Assembly (NCBI GenBank): GCA_023266455.1
Contig: JAHFQD010000036.1
Span: 1-10,197 of the forward strand
DNA length: 10,197 bases
Direction of reading: 5' to 3'
DNA from: Candidatus Muproteobacteria bacterium
GTDB lineage: Bacteria; Pseudomonadota; Gammaproteobacteria; Acidiferrobacterales; Sulfurifustaceae
Both the position numbers and the translations under genes were made by a program. The first letter of the stretch is position 1; each line of letters opens with the position of its first letter. The notes below the pieces were generated by a model. That model saw only the letters and a program-made list of their open reading frames with translations, had not been told where the DNA came from and searched no databases. Below, in pieces: positions 5,939 to 10,197 of this stretch.

Positions 5939-7627
5939 TTAACGAGCGGTAACAGTTTCGGAATTCGCCAACAACGGCGGCGAGGCTTTGTCGTAGTTGG
6001 TGAGTAGAACCAAGGTCATCTGACCAACGAGGCCGTCGTCCTCGATTTGATGACGACGTTGAAACTCTTTCACCTTCGCTTCGAGATCGGCGTCGAAAAT
6101 GTCCGCCTGTTCCGCTGTTTGGGCGACGGGAACGTTGGCGCGCGCCAAGGCGTCGCGCAACCAAACGATCGCCGGACTGCGCATGCCGCGAATCAACAAC
6201 TGATCGCCGCTTTCCGGCGGCTTCCACAAGCTCAAGAATTTTCCGTACCAAAATTGATTCACATCGGACAACGGTACCTCGCGCAAACGATCGCCTAACT
6301 CTAGCGACACGCTGTCTTCTTTCAACGCGGTTATCAACACGTGATGTCGCGCGCCGCTGCTATCGGTGAGTTCGATAATCGCCGGGCGATTAAGTTGTCG
6401 CAAATTATTCCACGTTCCCGATTCGAACAAGCAACGCAGTCCCGCTTGTTGCGCGCGGTCGCATCCCGTGGCGCCGTTGAACTGCGCATAATCGTGTTGC
6501 CAATACGCGAACAAGCGTGTGAACGCGGTGTCAGTATCGGTTGGAATATTTTCGTCGGCGAGTAACTTCTCCAACGACGGTTCCTGCGACGGTCCCGGCG
6601 GCAATGCCGCGACCGTGTCCATTTCCGATGGCGGGAACACGATTTGTTTTTGCGCGATCTTCGGCACTTCATCTTTCGGCGCCGTCGCCGCCACCGCGTC
6701 GGTCGCGGCGATCGTCGCTTTCTGAATCACCGGCCAAAAATGCCACGTCGTGAACGCGAGCAACGACACCGTCGCCGCGGCGGCGGTTAACGGTATCCAC
6801 CAGCGTCGCTGCATCACCGACACATCCGGCCCCACTTCCGTCACCGCCTTACGCACGAGCGCGGCGTTGACCTTAGGCTTGCCAACCGAATACGCACCGA
6901 GCAGCGCGCGATCGCACAGCACATTGATCACCCGCGGAATGCCGCCGGCTAAACGAAAAATCGCGCGCAACGCCGAACGATTGAACAACGGCATCTGCGC
7001 ACCGGCAACACGGCAACGATGCAGAACATATTCGCAGCTCTCTTCCCACAGCAACGCTTTGAGGTTGTAACGCGCGGTGATGCGCTGCGCGAGCTGGCGC
7101 AAATCCTGACGCGCCAACAACTGATTCAGTTCCGGTTGACCGACGAGAATAATTTGCAGCAACTTCTCTTTCGTCGTTTCCAAATTGGTGAGCAAACGGA
7201 TTTGCTCTAACACTTCGAGCGACAACTTATGCGCTTCATCGACGACGAGTACCGTGCGTCGGCCCTGCGCATGGGTTTCGAGCAAATAAGCGTTGAGAAC
7301 GTCGATCATCGCCTTTAAGCTGTCGCCCGGTGGCAGCGTGACGCCGAGATCATCGCAAACCGCCGCGATGAATTCGCGCACCGATAGAAAGGGGCATAAC
7401 ACCAACGCGACGTTAACGTTTTTCGGCAAGCGTTCCAGCAAGGGGCGAATCATCATCGTCTTGCCAGTGCCGACTTCGCCCGTCAATTGAACGAATCCCC
7501 CACCTTCGGTGATGCCGTACATCAAATGCGCGAGCGCTTCCTGATGCCGCAGGCCGAGGTAGAGATACCGCGGGTCGGGCGGAAGCGCGAAAGGGTTTTC
7601 TCGAAGTCCGAAATATTGGATATACAT
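5939..7627 (-). CDS. gspA: Type II secretion ATPase and peptidoglycan-binding protein GspA (ExeA-like)
   Basis: The 562-residue product has the ExeA layout. The N-terminal AAA ATPase begins MYIQYFGLRENPF and has Walker A GEVGTGKT (50-57), Walker B VLVVDEAH (126-133) and the conserved GGIPRVINVLCDRALLGAY block (228-246). One membrane segment lies at about 276-298. The periplasmic part holds a C39-like (papain-fold) region with possible triad residues C389 in TGCDRA, H429 in HHVLIT and D446 in ELGDRL. A PG_binding_1 domain follows (about 480-545; FQRRHQIEDDGLVGQMTL). In Aeromonas, ExeA hydrolyses ATP in the cytoplasm and binds peptidoglycan in the periplasm, with ExeB, to place the secretin. 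It is the first gene of the gspA-gspB unit and is divergent from gspC. Whether the C39-like region is catalytic is unknown; it is present in ExeA-type homologues as I remember them. Confidence 0.93.
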   Translation of the reverse strand: MYIQYFGLRENPFALPPDPRYLYLGLRHQEALAHLMYGITEGGGFVQLTGEVGTGKTMMIRPLLERLPKNVNVALVLCPFLSVREFIAAVCDDLGVTLPPGDSLKAMIDVLNAYLLETHAQGRRTVLVVDEAHKLSLEVLEQIRLLTNLETTKEKLLQIILVGQPELNQLLARQDLRQLAQRITARYNLKALLWEESCEYVLHRCRVAGAQMPLFNRSALRAIFRLAGGIPRVINVLCDRALLGAYSVGKPKVNAALVRKAVTEVGPDVSVMQRRWWIPLTAAAATVSLLAFTTWHFWPVIQKATIAATDAVAATAPKDEVPKIAQKQIVFPPSEMDTVAALPPGPSQEPSLEKLLADENIPTDTDTAFTRLFAYWQHDYAQFNGATGCDRAQQAGLRCLFESGTWNNLRQLNRPAIIELTDSSGARHHVLITALKEDSVSLELGDRLREVPLSDVNQFWYGKFLSLWKPPESGDQLLIRGMRSPAIVWLRDALARANVPVAQTAEQADIFDADLEAKVKEFQRRHQIEDDGLVGQMTLVLLTNYDKASPPLLANSETVTAR

Positions 7628-7886
7628 ACGTTATCTATTTTAATCTCTTCTTGAACTATCGCACGCAAGTATCGACATGAGCTAAGTTTGTTAAGGCCTC
7701 TATCTCGATACGAGACAGGGGTAAGGGCGACCGCCCTCACTTCCTGAATAGGCCGAAGACACACCAATGCGCGTCTTCACATGAGACCGAATCGGGCGCG
7801 CTTGCATGAGATCTTGTTTACCTGGGCTGATTTTTTACTACTGTTTCAATAACATGGGCATTTTATACAGGATTCGATAGCCAACC
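7628..7886. promoter_or_regulatory. Divergent gspA / gspC intergenic region
   Basis: This 259-bp gap must contain the promoters of both T2SS units. Two inverted repeats are visible: TCTCG-ATA-CGAGA (7703-7715) and AGGGCG-AC-CGCCCT (7724-7737). A possible -10 box TATACA (7864-7869) precedes gspC, with only a poor -35 (CTGTTT, 7841-7846). A direct repeat CATGAGA occurs at 7780-7786 and 7805-7811, 25 bp apart. No convincing gspA promoter was found, and a minus-strand ORF covering part of the gap has no recognisable content. Confidence 0.35.
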
Positions 7887-8780
7887 ATGGCGGCAACGGA
7901 TACTTCTTCCTGGTCCCCCTCCTTGGACCAACTATTGGACAAGATTTCGGGCAACCGTTGGTTGCCGCTCGCCGCCAATATTGGCGCGTTGGTGCTGTTG
8001 GTGTATGGACTCGCGCAGTGGACATGGCATTTATTGCAGCCCCCGGCAGCACCGAGCACGGCGGCGCGGGTAGTCCAACCGGTGTTGGCGCCTCCAGATT
8101 TACAACCGCTATTGAGCGGAAATTTATTCGGTCGCTTACCTGATACCAAGACCGGAGCGGTAGACCCTGGGAGATTGCCCATCAGCAGTCTTAATTTGGT
8201 TCTCACCGGCGTTATGGCGCGTGGATCGTTGAGTTTTGCGTTATTTAGCATCGGTGGGCAGCCGGAAATGCCAGTTTTTGTCGGGCAAGAGGTTACAGCT
8301 GGGGCAATTTTGGAAGCGGTTTACCCAGATCGCGCTGTATTGCGGCGCGGTGGAACGCTTGAGAGCGTTGTACTTAAGGACAGCGATGCTGTATTGCCCG
8401 CGGGTTCGATCGTTCCCGTTATGCGCACGGAAGAGCCCGTGACGGCGTTGAATGCGGTTAAGCCGATGGGCAGCGGGACGTATAACATTGATCGCCGCGC
8501 GCTGACGCAAGGAATGACCGCCGAGACATTGAACCAAGCCTCGGTGGCGCCGAGCGCTAACGGCTTAGTGGTACGCGAAGTTCAAGGCGGCAGCGTATTT
8601 GAAAAATTAGGATTACGCTCGGGCGATACAGTGCGCAGCATCAACGGACAACAGGTCACGTCGCTCGAAGACATAGTAAAGGTATACGCGCAGTTCAACG
8701 CCGCCCCGCCATCGGGACCGGTGATGGTAGAAGTTACGCGCGGGGGAAAAAACGAAGTGCTGCAATATCAGATGCAATGA
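7887..8780 (+). CDS. gspC: Type II secretion system protein GspC
   Basis: The 297-residue inner-membrane protein has a short cytoplasmic N-terminus, one membrane segment at about residues 26-45 and a Pro/Ala linker (52-70). The homology region (HR domain, about 72-165) contains LLSGNLFGRLP (75-85), LNLVLTGVMA (102-111), ALFSIGGQP (118-126) and VGQEVTAGAILEAVYPDRAV (132-151). A C-terminal PDZ domain spans about 205-297 (GLVVREVQGGSVFEKLGL, then GDTVRSINGQQV). GspC bridges the inner-membrane platform and the secretin through contacts of its HR domain with the GspD N0 domain; PDZ helps recruit substrates in some species. Its stop overlaps the gspD start by ATGA. The ATG at 7887 lacks a well-placed Shine-Dalgarno (AGGA is about 14 bases upstream), but the product begins like other GspC proteins. 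Confidence 0.93.
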   Translation: MAATDTSSWSPSLDQLLDKISGNRWLPLAANIGALVLLVYGLAQWTWHLLQPPAAPSTAARVVQPVLAPPDLQPLLSGNLFGRLPDTKTGAVDPGRLPISSLNLVLTGVMARGSLSFALFSIGGQPEMPVFVGQEVTAGAILEAVYPDRAVLRRGGTLESVVLKDSDAVLPAGSIVPVMRTEEPVTALNAVKPMGSGTYNIDRRALTQGMTAETLNQASVAPSANGLVVREVQGGSVFEKLGLRSGDTVRSINGQQVTSLEDIVKVYAQFNAAPPSGPVMVEVTRGGKNEVLQYQMQ

Positions 8781-10197
8781 CAATGATGAATACAAAACGC
8801 CCGTTGTGGCGACAAGTTGTAACCGCCATCGCGGCCGTGTCGTTTATCGCGCCGGTCGTCGGCGCACAAAAGAAAGACGTCGTACCGCTACAACAACAAG
8901 TCGCGCCTTCGGCGGCGCCAACCGCCGCGCCGAAGAATCCGCCACCGACCACAGCGATGCCAAATCCCGCGCCGGTCCCTGCTCCAACCGCCGCACCAGC
9001 AGCCGCGACGCAAAGCGATCCTAATCAGATGGTGCTGAACTTCCAGGGCGCGGACATGCAGGCCGTGGTGAAAGCCATTTCGCAGATGACGGGGCGCAAC
9101 TTCTTGCTCGATCCGCGCGTGAAAGGACAGATCACCATTATCTCCGCCAAACCGGTATCGGCCAACGCGGCGTATCAAATTTTCGTTTCGGCGTTGAAGG
9201 CGCAAGGTTTCGCGGTCGTTGAAGGACCTGGAAACTTGGTAAAAATCGTTCCCACAACCGAAGCACGACAACACGCACCGGTAACGTCCGAAGACGAATC
9301 GCCGCGCGGCGGCGAGCAGATCGTCACGCACGTTGTGATCTTGCAGCACGGCTCGCCTACGCAAATGGTGCCGTTGTTACGTCCGCTTATGGCGCCGACG
9401 AGCCAACTGTCGTCGTACGACGCCGCCAACGCGCTGATCCTTACCGACTACGCCGACAACATCCGGCGCATGTTGCGCATCATCGAGAAGATCGATCAAC
9501 CAGTCAGCAGTGATGTCAACATTATTACCTTGCAACACGCCTCGGCGCTCGACATGGCCGACATGCTTTCGCGTCTCGCGCTTCCCGGCACTTCTTCGCA
9601 ACCGGGACAACAACCACAACCGCCGGGCGGTAATGCGGGGTTCGGTGGTGTGGATCGTTTTTCGATCGTGCCGGACATGCGCACCAATAGTTTATTGGTA
9701 CGCGCGGATAACCCGGGACGTGTTAATCAATTGCGTTCGCTGGTCGAGAAGCTCGACGTTCCCGCTACGACCGGCGGCAATACACGCGTGGTCTACCTGC
9801 GCAACGCCGACGCGGTGAAACTCGCCGACGTCTTGCGCGGCCTGATGGCCGGCGAAGCGCGCGCGCAATCCGCCGCGAGCAGCGCCACCGCTGCTAGTGC
9901 ACCGACCGCAGCCTCGCGTTCGGCGAGTTCTTCCCGGCAAACGGAGTCTTCGCTCATTCAAGCCGATGAAGCGACGAATGCGCTCATCATCAATGCCTCA
10001 GATGCGATCTATAACAATCTGCGCGGTGTCATCGAAAAACTCGACGTGCGCCGGGCGCAAGTTTACGTCGAAGCGTTGATCGTCGAGATGTCGACGGACA
10101 ACGCGACGCAACTCGGCTTTCAGTGGGCCGGCGGTAAAGAACAAGGCAGTGGCACGCTCGGCGCCTTGCAAAACTTCCCTGCGGCGAAACCCGGCAT
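8777..10197 (+). CDS. gspD: Type II secretion system secretin GspD (partial, runs off right edge)
   Basis: The frame is open for 473 codons to the window end, so most of the outer-membrane barrel is missing. The signal peptide covers residues 1-30 (cleavage after VVGA). An unusual Pro/Ala-rich stretch runs from about 42 to 78. Then come N0 (about 85-160; LNFQGADMQAVVKAISQMTG), N1 (about 182-242; VVILQHGSPTQMVPLLRPL), N2 (about 245-330) and N3 (about 336-425; VVYLRNADAVKLADVLRGL). N3 carries a Ser/Ala-rich insertion at 361-388. The secretin domain begins at about 428 (VYVEALIVEMSTDNATQLGFQW). In other systems GspD forms a 15-mer channel whose N0 domain docks to GspC. Three in-frame ATGs exist (8777, 8783, 8786); I chose 8777 because ATGA overlaps the gspC stop, but the others are equally possible. 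Confidence 0.93.
   Translation, partial: MTMMNTKRPLWRQVVTAIAAVSFIAPVVGAQKKDVVPLQQQVAPSAAPTAAPKNPPPTTAMPNPAPVPAPTAAPAAATQSDPNQMVLNFQGADMQAVVKAISQMTGRNFLLDPRVKGQITIISAKPVSANAAYQIFVSALKAQGFAVVEGPGNLVKIVPTTEARQHAPVTSEDESPRGGEQIVTHVVILQHGSPTQMVPLLRPLMAPTSQLSSYDAANALILTDYADNIRRMLRIIEKIDQPVSSDVNIITLQHASALDMADMLSRLALPGTSSQPGQQPQPPGGNAGFGGVDRFSIVPDMRTNSLLVRADNPGRVNQLRSLVEKLDVPATTGGNTRVVYLRNADAVKLADVLRGLMAGEARAQSAASSATAASAPTAASRSASSSRQTESSLIQADEATNALIINASDAIYNNLRGVIEKLDVRRAQVYVEALIVEMSTDNATQLGFQWAGGKEQGSGTLGALQNFPAAKPG

Noticed and set aside
7522..7767. 81-codon minus-strand frame spanning the gspA start and upstream gap
   Set aside because: The 5' part of gspA on the same strand is certain, and this frame has no recognisable domain or RBS.
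8888..9364. 158-codon minus-strand frame inside gspD
   Set aside because: It is antisense to the conserved N0/N1 domains and Arg/Gly/Cys-biased, as expected from GC-rich shadow frames.
1..10197. CRISPR array, tRNA/rRNA, insertion sequence or phage attachment site
   Set aside because: Reading both strands showed no regularly spaced DNA repeats, no transposase or integrase motifs, and no recognisable structural RNA.

Overview
The window looks like a chromosomal stretch of a Gammaproteobacterium. It has a YoaA-type XPD-like helicase and a type II secretion (T2SS) locus with GspA/GspB (ExeA/ExeB type) set divergently from gspC-gspD. The genus cannot be fixed from the sequence. Coding is dense, no tRNA, rRNA, CRISPR array or insertion sequence was seen, and base usage looks even throughout.

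Left part (1-2566): a minus-strand gene cut by the left edge encodes a helical N-terminal region followed by four in-phase 11-residue hydrophobic/polar repeats. Upstream of it on the same strand lies a two-gene unit, an HxlR-type regulator overlapping a TMEM175/DUF1211 membrane protein by ATGA. Facing away from this unit is a gene for a metallo-beta-lactamase-fold lipoprotein. The 116-bp gap between the HxlR and lipoprotein starts holds candidate back-to-back promoters and two short palindromes that could be HxlR operators.

Middle part (2567-5341): an intrinsic terminator nested in a longer inverted repeat separates the lipoprotein gene from a DUF4142 gene. In that gene the signal peptide and the mature domain lie in different reading frames. 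It converges on yoaA (minus strand), with a strong hairpin between the two. The 150 bp upstream of yoaA contain no large gene, only two very small ORFs.

Right part (5342-10197): the T2SS locus. gspA and gspB (minus strand, 24 bp apart) would make the inner-membrane complex that, in Aeromonas, uses ATP hydrolysis and peptidoglycan binding to help the secretin multimerise in the outer membrane. Across a 259-bp divergent gap, gspC and gspD (plus strand, ATGA overlap) encode the inner-membrane clamp protein and the secretin. gspD is cut by the right edge after the N0-N3 domains and the very start of the secretin domain; the other gsp genes would be expected beyond it.

The T2SS and helicase genes are ordinary members of known families. 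The less ordinary items are the 11-residue repeat protein at the left edge, the frame break in the DUF4142 gene, and the nested inverted repeat that covers that gene's ribosome binding site. I did not find convincing evidence of a wholly new multi-gene system.
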